Notes: generated by a model not told the origin, from the sequence alone. Positions 54,377-64,000 are shown, numbered from the stretch's first letter. The stretch is DNA of 64,000 nucleotides from Halostagnicola larsenii XH-48 (GCF_000517625.1 NZ_CP007055.1:2356001-2420000), one strand, 5' to 3'. A program made the numbers and translations.

Positions 54377-57115
54377 ATGACAGAGGCGACGGGTATCGTC
54401 GGCGAGTTTCTCTCGCTCAAGGAGACCACCGACGCCGAGGTGCTGGCGATGCAGTGTGGCGACTTCTACGAGTTCTTCGACGAGGACGCCGAACTCGTGG
54501 CCGAGGAACTCGACCTCAAGCTCTCACAGAAGTCCTCCCACGGGTCGTCGTATCCGATGGCGGGCGTTCCGCTCGACGACCTCACGCCCTACCTCAAGGC
54601 CCTCGTTGAGCGCGGCTACCGCGTCGCCGTCGCCGACCAGTACGAAACCGACGAGGGGCACGCGCGCGAAATCGTTCGCGTCGTGACCCCCGGCACGCTC
54701 CTCGAGACGACCGACGCCGACGCGCAGTATCTCGCGGCCGTCGTCGAGGACGGCGCTGCAGGCGGGTCGGCAGGCGCGTCACCGACTGCCGACGTCGGTG
54801 ACGACGCGTCCTACGGCCTGGCGTTCGCCGACGTGACGACCGGACGATTCCTCGTCGCGAGCGGCGAGGACAGCGCGGAGACGTTGACGGAACTGTATCG
54901 ATTCGATCCCGTCGAGGTGTTGCCGGGTCCTGCGGTTCGCAACGACGACGAACTCGTTCAGCGGATTCGCGATCGGACCGACGCGACGTTGACCCTCCAC
55001 GAGGCCGAATCGTTCGCGCCCAAACGCGCCGAGCACGTCGTTCGCGAGCAGTTCGGACGCGAACCGCTCGAGGGCCTCGACGTTCCCCGACCCGCGATTT
55101 CGGCGGCGGGGTCGATCCTCTCGTACGTCGAGGAGACCGGAGCCGGCGTGCTCGCGTCGATGACCCGGATCACGACCCACCGCAGCGACGATCACGTGAC
55201 CCTCGACGGCACGACCCAGCGCAACCTCGAGCTAACCGAGACGATGCAGGGCGACCGCGAGGGGTCGCTGTTCGCGACCATCGACCACACCGAGACGAGC
55301 GCGGGCGGGCGGCTTCTCAAAGAGTGGCTGCAGCGACCTCGAAGATCGCAGTCGGTCCTCGAGGAGCGCCAGCAAAGCGTCGCCGCCCTCGCTTCGGCCG
55401 CGCTGGCTCGCGACGAACTCCGCGAGGTGCTCGGGGCGGCCTACGATCTCGAGCGACTGGCCTCGAAAGCGACCCACGGAAGCGCCGATGCGCAGGACCT
55501 GGTCGCGGTTCGAGAGACGCTCGAGGTGCTGCCGCAGATCGCCGACGTAATCGATTCGGACGCGGAGTTAGGCGAGTCGCCGCTCTCGGCGATCGTGGAT
55601 CGGCCGGACCGAACGGCGGTCGCCGACCTCTGGGAGATGCTGGAGGAAGCGATCGCCGAGGAACCGCCCTCGACGGTGACCCAGGGCGGCTTGCTCCAGC
55701 GGGGCTACCGCGAGGAACTCGACGAGGTGATCGACCGCCACGAGGCGGTCCGACGATGGCTCGAGAACCTCGCCGACCGAGAGAAGCGCGAATACGGACT
55801 GAGCCACGTCACCGTCGACCGGAACAAGACCGACGGCTACTACATTCAGGTGGGCCGGTCGGTCGCCGACGAGGTGCCGGACCACTACGAGCAGATCAAG
55901 ACGCTGAAAAACTCGAAGCGGTTTACGACGCCCGAACTCGAGGACAAAGAACGGGAAATCTTGCGACTCGAAGAGCGACGGGGCGACCTCGAGTACGAAC
56001 TCTTCGAGTCGCTTCGCGAGGACGTCGCCGCGGAGGCGGCGCTGTTGCAGGACGTCGGGCGAGCGCTCGCGACGGTCGACGCGCTCTCGAGTCTGGCGAC
56101 CCACGCGGCGGCCAACGGCTGGGTGCGGCCCGAACTGCGTCGAGACGGCGACCTCGAGATCGATCAGGGCCGCCATCCCGTCGTCGAGCAGACGACCGAG
56201 TTCGTGCCCAACGACGTGCGGATGACCGACGACCGGGGCTTTCTGGTCGTCACCGGTCCGAACATGTCCGGGAAATCGACGTACATGCGCCAGGTCGCCT
56301 GCATCGTTCTGCTCGCGCAGGTCGGCAGCTTCGTGCCCGCTCGAGAGGCCGAAATCGGGCTCGTCGACGGCATCTTCACCCGGGTCGGGGCGCTCGACGA
56401 GTTGGCCCAGGGGCGCTCGACGTTCATGGTCGAGATGAGCGAACTCTCGAACATCCTCCACACCGCGACCGAGGAGTCGCTGGTGATTTTGGACGAGGTG
56501 GGCCGGGGTACCGCGACCTACGACGGCATCTCGATCGCGTGGTCGGCGACCGAGTATCTCCACAACGAAGTTCGAGCCAAGACCCTCTTTGCGACCCACT
56601 ATCACGAACTGACGGGACTCGCAGAACACCTGCCGCGGGTCGCGAACGTCCACATCGCTGCCGACGAACGCGACGGCGACGTAACCTTTCTCCGGACGGT
56701 TCGAGACGGCCCGACGGATCGCTCCTACGGGATTCACGTCGCCGACCTCGCCGGGGTTCCCGGCCCCGTCGTCGACCGAGCGCGGGATGTGCTCGGACGC
56801 CTGCGCGAGGAGAAGGCCATCGAGGCGAAAGGCGACGGCTCCTCGGAGCCGGTTCAGGCCGTCTTCGACCTCTCGAGTGGCACGATGGAACGGTCGGCGA
56901 CGACCGACGGCGGCGAGGCCGCGTCGAAATCGGCCACCCAGGCCAGTCTCGAGACGGCGGCGAGTAGCGAGACGGACGCCGACCGCGAAGCCGCACTCGA
57001 GCCCGAGAAAGCGGACGTGCTCGCGGATCTCGAGGATGTCGACGTGAACGAAACGTCGCCGATCGAACTGCTCACGAAGGTACAGGAGTGGCAACGGAGG
57101 CTCGAAGATGAGTGA
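54377..57115 (+). CDS. mutS: DNA mismatch repair protein MutS
   Basis: 912 residues. Mismatch-binding F-x-E context is MQCGDFYEFFDEDAEL near residue 25. The ATPase has Walker A TGPNMSGKSTYMRQVAC, the STFMVEMSELSNIL helix, Walker B LVILDEVGRGTATYDG and ATHYHELTGL. MutS1 type. An extended acidic C-terminal tail of about 100 residues precedes IELLTKVQEWQRRLED. Its stop overlaps mutL by 8 nt, so repair partners are coupled. Some archaea lack MutS1-MutL; haloarchaea usually carry it. Confidence 0.98.
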   Translation: MTEATGIVGEFLSLKETTDAEVLAMQCGDFYEFFDEDAELVAEELDLKLSQKSSHGSSYPMAGVPLDDLTPYLKALVERGYRVAVADQYETDEGHAREIVRVVTPGTLLETTDADAQYLAAVVEDGAAGGSAGASPTADVGDDASYGLAFADVTTGRFLVASGEDSAETLTELYRFDPVEVLPGPAVRNDDELVQRIRDRTDATLTLHEAESFAPKRAEHVVREQFGREPLEGLDVPRPAISAAGSILSYVEETGAGVLASMTRITTHRSDDHVTLDGTTQRNLELTETMQGDREGSLFATIDHTETSAGGRLLKEWLQRPRRSQSVLEERQQSVAALASAALARDELREVLGAAYDLERLASKATHGSADAQDLVAVRETLEVLPQIADVIDSDAELGESPLSAIVDRPDRTAVADLWEMLEEAIAEEPPSTVTQGGLLQRGYREELDEVIDRHEAVRRWLENLADREKREYGLSHVTVDRNKTDGYYIQVGRSVADEVPDHYEQIKTLKNSKRFTTPELEDKEREILRLEERRGDLEYELFESLREDVAAEAALLQDVGRALATVDALSSLATHAAANGWVRPELRRDGDLEIDQGRHPVVEQTTEFVPNDVRMTDDRGFLVVTGPNMSGKSTYMRQVACIVLLAQVGSFVPAREAEIGLVDGIFTRVGALDELAQGRSTFMVEMSELSNILHTATEESLVILDEVGRGTATYDGISIAWSATEYLHNEVRAKTLFATHYHELTGLAEHLPRVANVHIAADERDGDVTFLRTVRDGPTDRSYGIHVADLAGVPGPVVDRARDVLGRLREEKAIEAKGDGSSEPVQAVFDLSSGTMERSATTDGGEAASKSATQASLETAASSETDADREAALEPEKADVLADLEDVDVNETSPIELLTKVQEWQRRLEDE

Positions 57116-59432
57116 GCAGAACGATACTGACGACCGCGGGACGGCTCCCGACGGTCGCGAGATCGATCGCACCGATCACGAAATCCGCGAACTCGACGAG
57201 GACACCGTCGCGCGCATCGCCGCGGGCGAGGTCGTCGAGCGACCCGCCAGCGCCGTCAAGGAACTGCTCGAGAACAGCCTCGACGCCGACGCCTCGAGGG
57301 TCGACATCGCCGTCGAGGACGGCGGCACGGAGCTGATTCGGGTCGCCGACGACGGCCGCGGGATGACCGAATCGGCGGTCCGGGCGGCGGTCCGCCAGCA
57401 CACGACTAGCAAGATCGAGGGACTCGAGGACTTAGAGTCCGGCGTCGCGACGCTCGGGTTCCGCGGCGAAGCGTTGCACACGATCGGGTCGGTGTCGCGC
57501 CTGACCGTCGAGACGCGGCCTCGAGCCGATGGCGACGGAGCCGGTCAGGACGAAGCGGCTGGGGCTGGCACGAAACTCGTCTACGAAGGCGGCGAGGTCA
57601 CCGCCGTCGAGCCGGCGGGCTGTCCCGAGGGGACCACCGTCGAGGTGGCGGATCTGTTCTACAACACGCCCGCCCGCCGGAAGTTCCTGAAGACGACGGC
57701 GACGGAGTTCGCCCACGTCAACCGCGTCGTCACCCGCTACGCGCTGGCCAATCCCGACGTCGCCATCTCGCTGACCCACGACAGCCGCGAGGTGTTCGCG
57801 ACGACGGGCCAGGGCGACCTGCAGGAGGCGATCCTCTCGGTGTACGGCCGCGAGGTCGCGAAGGCGATGATTCCCGTCGAGGCCGACGGCGGCGAACTCC
57901 CCGTCGGCCCGCTCGAGTCCGTGACGGGGCTCGTCTCCCACCCCGAGACGAACCGTTCGAGCCGGGACTACCTCGCGACGTACGTCAACGGCCGGGCGGT
58001 CACCTCCGACGCGATCCGGCAGGGGATCATGGGTGCCTACGGAACGCAACTCGGCAGCGACCGCTACCCCTTCGTCGTACTCTTTCTCGAGGTTCCGGGC
58101 GAGGCCGTCGACGTGAACGTCCACCCGCGCAAGCGCGAAGTCCGCTTCGACGATGACGACGCCGTTCGTCGGGCGGTCGACGCAGCCGTCGAATCGGCGC
58201 TGCTCGAGCACGGTTTGCTCCGCTCGAGCGCGCCGCGGGGCCGTTCCGCGCCGCGCGAAACCCGAATCGAGCCGGACGGGATCGACGGGCTGGATAGCAT
58301 CGACGGGCGCGGGGGCTCCGCCGGAGCCGAATCGGATCGATCGCTCGAGGCTGACGCTGCCGGGGAGCGCGCGGGCGAAGCGAGCGGTGGCGAGGCGGCT
58401 CGAGCATCGAACGCGGACTCGGAACCGGCGGTGCGGTCGGAAACGGGGTCGGAGCCGACGACGAACGCGGAAACGACGCCGGAGTCGCCGGCGAACGCGG
58501 AAGCGGCTGCCGACGAACCGTCGACGACGGCGCGCGACGCCGACCACCCAGCGCCGACGAGTCGAGCGAAGGGGTCCTCAAGAACCGAGGACGACGCGCC
58601 GCAAACAGGTGGGACGCGAACGGAGGATGACTCGCTAACCAGCGGCCAGACAGCCGAGCGTTCCGAACGGGGCGCGTCAGGCTCCGAAACCGCATCCACA
58701 GCGGACCACACCGGGTCGGATACCGGGCACGGAGCCGACCTCGAGCCCGCTCGTAAGTTCTCGGGCGACACCGAACAGCGAACGCTCGCCGGCGATGTCG
58801 CGACCGGCGAGGAGACGGCGTTCGACTCCCTGCCCAACCTTCGGGTTCTCGGGCAGCTACGGGATACCTACCTCGTCTGTGAAACCGCCGACGGCCTCGC
58901 GTTGATCGACCAACACGCCGCGGACGAGCGCGTAAACTACGAACGGCTTCAGGAGGCCTTCGCCGACGATTCGACGGCGCAGGCGCTCGCCTCGCCGGTC
59001 GAACTCGAGCTCACGGCGGCCGAAGCCGAGGCGTTCGAACACTACCGCGAGGCGCTCTCGCGGCTCGGCTTCTACGCCGACCGGACCGACGACCGGACGG
59101 TGGCCGTGACGACCGTCCCCGCGGTGCTCGAGAAAACTCTCGAGCCGAGTCGACTGCGAGACGTGCTGGCGTCGTTCGTTTCGGGCGACCGCGAGGCCGG
59201 CTCCGAGACGGTCGATGCGCTGGCAGACGACTTTCTCGGCGATCTGGCGTGTTACCCCTCTATTACGGGCAACACGTCGCTGACGGAGGGGTCCGTCCTC
59301 GAGTTGCTCGAGGCGCTCGACGCCTGCGAGAATCCCTACGCCTGTCCGCACGGACGCCCGGTGATCGTCCGCTTCGACGAGGGCGAGATCGAAGACCGGT
59401 TCGAGCGGGATTATCCGGGCCACGGCGGTTGA
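57108..59432 (+). CDS. mutL: DNA mismatch repair protein MutL
   Basis: 774 residues. The GHKL ATPase motifs are present: ELLENSLDADASRV, VADDGRGMTESAV and LGFRGEALHTIGSV. The C-terminal endonuclease motif DQHAADERVNYERLQ and the zinc-site CPHGRPVIVRF are intact, so it is a nicking-type MutL as in bacteria lacking MutH. A long low-complexity linker (about 380-590) rich in Glu/Ser/Thr/Ala joins the two. Overlaps mutS by 8 nt. Confidence 0.98.
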   Translation: MSEQNDTDDRGTAPDGREIDRTDHEIRELDEDTVARIAAGEVVERPASAVKELLENSLDADASRVDIAVEDGGTELIRVADDGRGMTESAVRAAVRQHTTSKIEGLEDLESGVATLGFRGEALHTIGSVSRLTVETRPRADGDGAGQDEAAGAGTKLVYEGGEVTAVEPAGCPEGTTVEVADLFYNTPARRKFLKTTATEFAHVNRVVTRYALANPDVAISLTHDSREVFATTGQGDLQEAILSVYGREVAKAMIPVEADGGELPVGPLESVTGLVSHPETNRSSRDYLATYVNGRAVTSDAIRQGIMGAYGTQLGSDRYPFVVLFLEVPGEAVDVNVHPRKREVRFDDDDAVRRAVDAAVESALLEHGLLRSSAPRGRSAPRETRIEPDGIDGLDSIDGRGGSAGAESDRSLEADAAGERAGEASGGEAARASNADSEPAVRSETGSEPTTNAETTPESPANAEAAADEPSTTARDADHPAPTSRAKGSSRTEDDAPQTGGTRTEDDSLTSGQTAERSERGASGSETASTADHTGSDTGHGADLEPARKFSGDTEQRTLAGDVATGEETAFDSLPNLRVLGQLRDTYLVCETADGLALIDQHAADERVNYERLQEAFADDSTAQALASPVELELTAAEAEAFEHYREALSRLGFYADRTDDRTVAVTTVPAVLEKTLEPSRLRDVLASFVSGDREAGSETVDALADDFLGDLACYPSITGNTSLTEGSVLELLEALDACENPYACPHGRPVIVRFDEGEIEDRFERDYPGHGG

Positions 59433-59553
59433 TCTCGAGCGGTCGATCGGACGCAACACCCGCGTCGGCTGCATCTGTGCTCTAAGATCCACCCCGACCA
59501 TGGGAACAGTGGCTATAACCAGTATGCGAGTGTCCCGCTAGCTAGTGTCAAAC

Positions 59554-61014
59554 ATGGCAGCGAACGAAGCGAAAACTGCTCGAGAGGAGTGGGGGACTCG
59601 ATTCGGGTTCCTGATGGCCATGGTCGGCGGCATGGTCGGGGCCGGAAACATCTGGCGCTTTCCCTACGTGATGGGGGACAACGGCGGCGGGGCGTTCGTC
59701 CTGGCGTTTCTGGTACTGCTGTTTTTACTCGCCGTTCCCGGACTGATGGCGGAGGTCGCACTGGGTCGATACACGAACAAGGGCGTCATCGGAGCGTTTC
59801 GCGACGTGCTCGGCCCCGGCGGGATGGTCGGATTGGGCGTCGTCGTCCTGCTGGTCAACATCGCGTTGATGTCCTACTACGCGCCGCTGATCGGGTGGAC
59901 GCTGTACTACGCGGTACACTCGTTGCTGTTTACGTTCACCTCGAGCGGGTTCGAAGCCGAGCCGTTCATGAACGCCTTCTTCGCCAATCCGGCGCTCATG
60001 ATCGGGCTTCACACGCTCGTGATGGCGAGCGTTGCGGGTATCCTCATGCTGGGCATCCGTCGCGGTGTCGAACGCATCGTCGTCGTGGCCGTCCCGGCGC
60101 TCGTCGCGTCGCTCGCGGTCATGACCGCCTACGGGCTGACCCTCGATGGGGCGGCCGACGGGCTCGCCTTTGCCTTCAGCATCGACTGGGCGTATCTCAC
60201 CTACAGCAGCACCTGGATCGAGGCGCTCGGACAGGCGCTATTCTCGACGGGGCTGGGCTGGGGGATCGCCCTGACCGTGGGTAGTTACCTCCGCGAGTAC
60301 GACGACGTGCCCCTCGGGGGCGGCGTCTTCACCGCGATCGGCGAGTCGAGCGTCGGGATCCTCGCCGCGCTCGCGATTTTCCCGGTCGTCTTCTCGGTCG
60401 GCGTCGAACCAGACGCAGGCGCGGGACTCGCGTTCGTCTCGCTCGTGCAGGTGTTCCCCGAAATCCCCTTCGGAGCGCTCGTCGCCATCCTGTTTTTCCT
60501 CGGGTTTTTCATCGCGACGTTTACTTCGGGGCTGCTCATCACCGAAGTCAGCGTCACGACGGTCTCGGAGGAAACGCGATTCAACCGAACGCAGACCGTT
60601 CTCGGAGTCTGTGGGGCGATCTGGCTCCTCGGACTCCCGAGTGCGTACTCGACCGAATTCCTCGGCTTCGCCGACTTCCTGTTCGGCAGTTGGGGGCTCC
60701 CGCTGGCGACGCTCTCGATCATCCTCGTCATCGGCTGGGTGATGGGACCGAAGCGACTGCGCGTCCTCGCGGTCAACAGAAACGCCGGGATCCACATTAG
60801 CTCGTGGTGGGACCCCGTGATCAAGTACGTCATCCCTGCGGTCATGCTCTTCATCATGAGCTACTACGCCGTCGACGAGTTCGGATCGCCGGAGATGATC
60901 GGCGGCATGCTCGTCATCGTTCTGTTCCCGCTCATCGGCTACGGAATCATGTCCGTCGCCGACCGATCGGCAGTCGAGGAAGAAACCGCCGAGGTTCCCG
61001 GAGGTGACGACTGA
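59554..61014 (+). CDS. sodium-dependent transporter (SNF/NSS family)
   Basis: 486 residues from the ATG at 59554 (a GTG nine bases earlier is possible). About twelve spans; the sodium-site helix MVGGMVGAGNIWRFPYVMGD NGGGAF, in two pieces, and LAVPGLMAEVALGRYTNKG are NSS signatures. It imports a small amino acid or amine with sodium. The next gene, overlapping by 1 nt, encodes a small single-span subunit as in bacterial MetP/MetS-type pairs. Confidence 0.93.
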   Translation: MAANEAKTAREEWGTRFGFLMAMVGGMVGAGNIWRFPYVMGDNGGGAFVLAFLVLLFLLAVPGLMAEVALGRYTNKGVIGAFRDVLGPGGMVGLGVVVLLVNIALMSYYAPLIGWTLYYAVHSLLFTFTSSGFEAEPFMNAFFANPALMIGLHTLVMASVAGILMLGIRRGVERIVVVAVPALVASLAVMTAYGLTLDGAADGLAFAFSIDWAYLTYSSTWIEALGQALFSTGLGWGIALTVGSYLREYDDVPLGGGVFTAIGESSVGILAALAIFPVVFSVGVEPDAGAGLAFVSLVQVFPEIPFGALVAILFFLGFFIATFTSGLLITEVSVTTVSEETRFNRTQTVLGVCGAIWLLGLPSAYSTEFLGFADFLFGSWGLPLATLSIILVIGWVMGPKRLRVLAVNRNAGIHISSWWDPVIKYVIPAVMLFIMSYYAVDEFGSPEMIGGMLVIVLFPLIGYGIMSVADRSAVEEETAEVPGGDD

Positions 61015-61331
61015 TGGCGTTGACTCCCCCCGTGATCGGCATGCTCGCGTTCACCCTGTTCGCGTTCTGGGGCGTCGCCGGCTGGGCGCTCGTCCGAACG
61101 CTCCGACAGGAGCGCCGCAAGGTCGAACTGCTCGAGGACCAGGATCGGATCGACACCTACTCGCCGAAAGCCCTCGCGGAACTGCACGAGTGGATCGAAC
61201 ACAATCCCGAAGACCCGCTCGCTCCGAAAGCCCGAGAGCAGTACAACGAGTGCGTCGACACCCTCGAGACGGTCGATAACCGCTTCTACGACTGGAGCGA
61301 GCGAGAAATCGACTCACTCGAGCGGCTGTAA
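61014..61331 (+). CDS. small single-span subunit of the SNF transporter
   Basis: 105 residues, overlapping the transporter stop by 1 nt (TGATG). One N-terminal membrane helix (PPVIGMLAFTLFAFWGVAGW AL) is followed by a charged helical cytoplasmic tail (ALAELHEWIEHNPEDPLAPK). Similar in layout to MetS-like small subunits, although the tail is longer. The role, stabilising or gating the transporter, is inferred from the coupling. Confidence 0.8.
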   Translation: MALTPPVIGMLAFTLFAFWGVAGWALVRTLRQERRKVELLEDQDRIDTYSPKALAELHEWIEHNPEDPLAPKAREQYNECVDTLETVDNRFYDWSEREIDSLERL

Positions 61332-61407
61332 CCATCCAGTCGCGGGTTTCGTCGACGGCCGTGAGGAGACTAGTCGAACGACCTACGAGACCACAGCACG
61401 CTACACA

Positions 61408-62442
61408 ATGCACACCGAAACACTGATCGAAACGCTGGATACGCACACCGCAGGCGAGCCGACGCGGATCATCACGAGCGGACTGGATCGATCGAAGCTC
61501 TCCGGCGATTCCGTCGCAGCTAAGTGCCGCACCTTCGCGCAGAACCAGGACTGGCTCCGGGAACTCGTCCTCTGTGAGCCGCGGGGGCACGACGACATGT
61601 TCGGCGCGGTGCCGGTCGAACCCGCCGCGAACGACGCCGATCTCGGACTGTTTTTCATGGACACCGGCGGCTACCTCGAGATGTGCGGCCACGGAACCAT
61701 CGGCGCGGTGACGGCGCTGCTCGAGACGAACCAACTCGAGGCCCGAGAGACGATCACCGTCGAGACGCCGGCCGGACTCGTCCGCACGCATCCGACGGTC
61801 GACGAAACCGGACGTGTCGAGTCCGTCGCGATCAGAAACGTCGAGTCGTTCGTCGCCGACGCGCTGACGGTTTCGCTCGAGGGCAGAGATGAGACGCGAT
61901 CCGTTCCGGTCGATATCGTCTTCGCCGGAAACGCCTTCGCGCTCGTCGATGCCGGAACGCTCGGACGAGCGATCGAACCGGACAACGTCGAAGCGTTCGT
62001 CGAGGACGGCCTCGAGATCCGCCGAGCGATCAACGACCGCCTCACGGTCGACCACCCGTTCACGGGCGAGTGCCATCCGGTCTCGCTCGTCGAATTCTAC
62101 GAGGAAGGGGCGAACGTAGATCGAAATGTCGTCGTCTTCGGCGACGGGCAGGTCGACCGCTCCCCCTGTGGCACGGGGACCTGTGCGAAAATGACGCTCT
62201 TGCACCGGAACGGCGCGCTCGCGGTCGACGAACCCTACACCTACGAGAGCATCATCGGAACCCGGTTTACGGGGCAGTTGCTCGAGGCCGAGCGACGCGA
62301 CGGGATCACCGTCACGACGCCGGAGGTACGGGGATCAGCCCACATCACCGGCCAGCACACGTTCACGAAAGACCCAGAAGACGAGATTACGGGGCTTTCG
62401 CTGACGGGAGCGGCCGACGGGATCGGGACGGAAACGCTCTGA
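61408..62442 (+). CDS. proline racemase-family hydroxyproline epimerase
   Basis: 344 residues. First catalytic Cys in GGYLEMCGHGTIGAV, second in SPCGTGTCAKMTLL. Both Cys present indicates a two-base racemase/epimerase rather than the trans-3-hydroxyproline dehydratase, which has Thr in place of one Cys. The substrate is probably 4-hydroxyproline or proline. It lies 76 nt after the SNF transporter operon, hinting at amino-acid catabolism, but the link is only positional. Confidence 0.9.
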   Translation: MHTETLIETLDTHTAGEPTRIITSGLDRSKLSGDSVAAKCRTFAQNQDWLRELVLCEPRGHDDMFGAVPVEPAANDADLGLFFMDTGGYLEMCGHGTIGAVTALLETNQLEARETITVETPAGLVRTHPTVDETGRVESVAIRNVESFVADALTVSLEGRDETRSVPVDIVFAGNAFALVDAGTLGRAIEPDNVEAFVEDGLEIRRAINDRLTVDHPFTGECHPVSLVEFYEEGANVDRNVVVFGDGQVDRSPCGTGTCAKMTLLHRNGALAVDEPYTYESIIGTRFTGQLLEAERRDGITVTTPEVRGSAHITGQHTFTKDPEDEITGLSLTGAADGIGTETL

Positions 62443-62493
62443 GCGATCGAGCTGCCGAACGGATCGTCGAACGCTACTCGGTGCGGGTAGTCG

Positions 62494-63306
62494 TTACTCG
62501 CCGCCGGGATACTGGTAGGTCTTATCGCCCGCGTTCACCGACTCGAACTCTTGGCGCATGCCGATCGGGATCGTTTCGGATTTGCCGATGACCATGTAGC
62601 CGTCCTCGACGAGCGAGTCCCGGATCGTTTCGAAAATCGGCGTCTTGTGCTCGTCGTTGATGTAGATGAGAATGTTTCGACAGACGACCATATCGAAGCC
62701 GGATTTCGATCGACCGTTGATCAGGTCGTGACGTTCGAACTCGACTGGTTCGCGGACCGTCTCCGCGACCTCGACGGAGTCGTCCCGTCTCGTGATGTAC
62801 TGGGTCGGTCGCCCGAGAAAGTCCAGTTGGCTCGAGATGTCGTCAGTTTGTAAATCCTGATAGACACCGCCACGAGCCGTCTCGAGTGCGTCTTCGCTGA
62901 TATCGGTCGCGAGGATGCTGATTCGAGATTCGTCGATTTCGCGATCGCTGTGTGCGAGCATCGACAGCGAGTAGGGCTCGCGACCGTCCGCACACGCCGC
63001 ACTCCAGATGCGGACCGACGATTTTTCGTCGGTCAGTTTCCGGAGGAGGGTCTGAATCCCCTCCCAGACGCTCGGGTTCCGAAAGAACCCGGTGACGTTG
63101 ATGCTCAGCGCGTCGAGGAGTTCCTCCTGTTCGGCTTCGTCGCGTTTCAACACCGAATAGTACTCCGCGTACGATCCGGAGTCAGTTCGGCGCATCCGCG
63201 ACGAGACGCGTCGGTCGAGGTAGCGTTCGTTGTAGTAACTCGTCGCGAAGGAGAGTTCCTCCTCGACGAACTCGAGAATCGGCTGAATAGTATCTGATGT
63301 ACTCAT
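62494..63306 (-). CDS. cheR: chemotaxis methyltransferase CheR
   Basis: 270 residues. N-terminal helical domain with NERYLDRRVSSRMRRTDSGS, the NVTGFFRNPSVW motif, the SAM-binding IWSAACADGREPYSLSMLAH and MVVCRNILIYIND. It methylates glutamates of methyl-accepting transducers in chemotaxis. A TATA-like box near 63321-63330 is present. No other che genes are visible up to the window end, but a flagella-cluster gene follows divergently. Confidence 0.96.
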   Translation of the reverse strand: MSTSDTIQPILEFVEEELSFATSYYNERYLDRRVSSRMRRTDSGSYAEYYSVLKRDEAEQEELLDALSINVTGFFRNPSVWEGIQTLLRKLTDEKSSVRIWSAACADGREPYSLSMLAHSDREIDESRISILATDISEDALETARGGVYQDLQTDDISSQLDFLGRPTQYITRRDDSVEVAETVREPVEFERHDLINGRSKSGFDMVVCRNILIYINDEHKTPIFETIRDSLVEDGYMVIGKSETIPIGMRQEFESVNAGDKTYQYPGGE

Positions 63307-63532
63307 AGCACGCGGTCCGAGATATATCGATACATGGAATCAGCGGCCTTATACGTACCGGCAGTTGGAAGTTACGGTTTTCTTAGATTTTTGTGAGTGA
63401 AAGAGGCGACGGAGCGGGGATAATCACTCAAGCGTAGCGGGGTATCACGACACAAATATCAATATCCTATCTGTTTGTCGCTAGGAGCCCCACTGGCAGT
63501 GACACTGAAATGGGTTCGCCGGGACGTACACG

Positions 63533-63787
63533 ATGAACGACATGGAACGGATCGATATCAGCGCGGGCTTTAGCATTCACGACTACCGAACGAAACTGAA
63601 ACTCCTCCACGACGACGGAGACACGCGAACGCTCGAGAACCGGGCGGAACTTGGCTGTCCCTCGTGCGGACGGGCATTCACTCGGTTATTCGTCACCGAG
63701 AACGCGACAGCGTCGTTCGACGCGCCGCCCGAGCGGCCGTTCTGTCTCGCCCGAACCGAAGCGAAACTACTGTTGTTGGCACACTGA
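63533..63787 (+). CDS. flagella-cluster protein (DUF7385-like)
   Basis: 84 residues: SIHDYRTKLKLLHDDGDTRT, LGCPSCGRAFTRLFVTENAT, and PPERPFCLARTEAKLLLLAH. One CxxC plus a later Cys suggests a zinc site. I recall this family as a small protein conserved beside archaellum/chemotaxis genes of haloarchaea. Located divergently from cheR, 226 nt away. Confidence 0.75.
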   Translation: MNDMERIDISAGFSIHDYRTKLKLLHDDGDTRTLENRAELGCPSCGRAFTRLFVTENATASFDAPPERPFCLARTEAKLLLLAH

Positions 63788-63830
63788 GTGCGGATACCGC
63801 CCAGCACCGGTCGACGACCGACAGCGGAGA

Positions 63831-64000
63831 CTACTCGAGCGTCTTGGGAACCCACGTTCGATTCGGATCGTCGGTTGCTTCCATCCACTCGACCAATCGC
63901 TCGCTCATCTCTCCCCGGACCTCCTCGTACGCCGGGTGCTCGATCAGGTTCTGCAGTTCCGCCGGGTCCGCCTCGAGGTCGTACAGTTCGTTCACGTCGG
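63831..64000 (-). CDS. sulfatase-family protein, C-terminal end (cut by window edge)
   Basis: The last 56 codons: DVNELYDLEADPAELQNL then PAYEEVRGEMSERLVEWMEA and the end PKTLE. The ELYDLEADPxExxNL motif is the conserved C-terminal strand of type I sulfatases (arylsulfatase-like). The rest lies to the right of the window, so activity cannot be judged. Confidence 0.8.
   Translation of the reverse strand, partial: DVNELYDLEADPAELQNLIEHPAYEEVRGEMSERLVEWMEATDDPNRTWVPKTLE

Overview
The window is haloarchaeal chromosomal DNA. It is GC-rich, its proteins are very acidic, start-proximal TATA-like boxes with short or absent leaders recur, and it carries archaeal signature genes: EF-1alpha next to uS10, eS24 with eS27-like S27ae, a Kae1-Bud32 fusion, a geranylgeranyl-reductase-type flavoprotein and HalOD1. 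Gene content and the abundance of CTCGAG-type motifs fit the Natrialbaceae (Natrinema/Haloterrigena/Natronorubrum relatives). The exact genus cannot be fixed from sequence reading alone.

Layout. 1-5743: an AddB-like helicase-family protein overlapping a RecB-type nuclease, a CBS-domain protein, small zinc-ribbon proteins, a membrane protein, a VOC protein and a conserved hypothetical. 5920-20299: an integrated pleolipovirus of the SNJ2/betapleolipovirus type, bounded by a 15-bp direct repeat whose right copy is the 3' end of tRNA-Ala(CGC). 20422-47660: core genes (rhomboid protease, uS10, EF-1alpha, homoserine dehydrogenase with an ACT protein, NFU, LVIVD lipoprotein, ROK glucokinase, two UspA proteins, SDR, a TetR/ABC/CPBP cluster, GGR-family reductase, Lrp regulator, HalOD1 with a zinc finger, UvrA, ribosomal eS24/S27ae, Kae1-Bud32, XTPase, a PIN-like pair, molybdate/sulfate transporter). 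47770-51103: a lipoprotein followed by an AT-richer accessory patch with a MazG-like gene, a Tat-exported PQQ propeller between direct repeats and an IS-end-like sequence. 51374-64000: PurM-like protein, ThiD-ThiN, CsaA-like protein, MutS-MutL, a two-gene SNF transporter, a proline-racemase-family epimerase, CheR, a flagella-cluster protein and the end of a sulfatase.

The provirus is the most interesting part. It has an integrase operon, a winged-helix repressor, a structural block (VP3-like membrane protein, giant spike, two membrane proteins, VP8-like ATPase), an E-x-K nuclease, and a leftward replication operon of nested, overlapping zinc-ribbon and HTH microgenes ending in a RepA-like protein. 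Three things stand out. A complete archaellin gene sits between the repressor and structural genes. The spike carries what looks like an inserted beta-propeller. An AT-rich cargo gene encodes six 15-residue repeats plus a membrane hairpin. Its non-coding DNA holds a nested cruciform, two copies of GCCCAAAGCCCA, a perfect 12-bp inverted repeat and a hairpin cluster, all candidate replication or regulatory sites.

Limits: all function calls come from motif reading without database search. Start codons were chosen from TATA spacing, Shine-Dalgarno-like sequence or family start, and several remain ambiguous.
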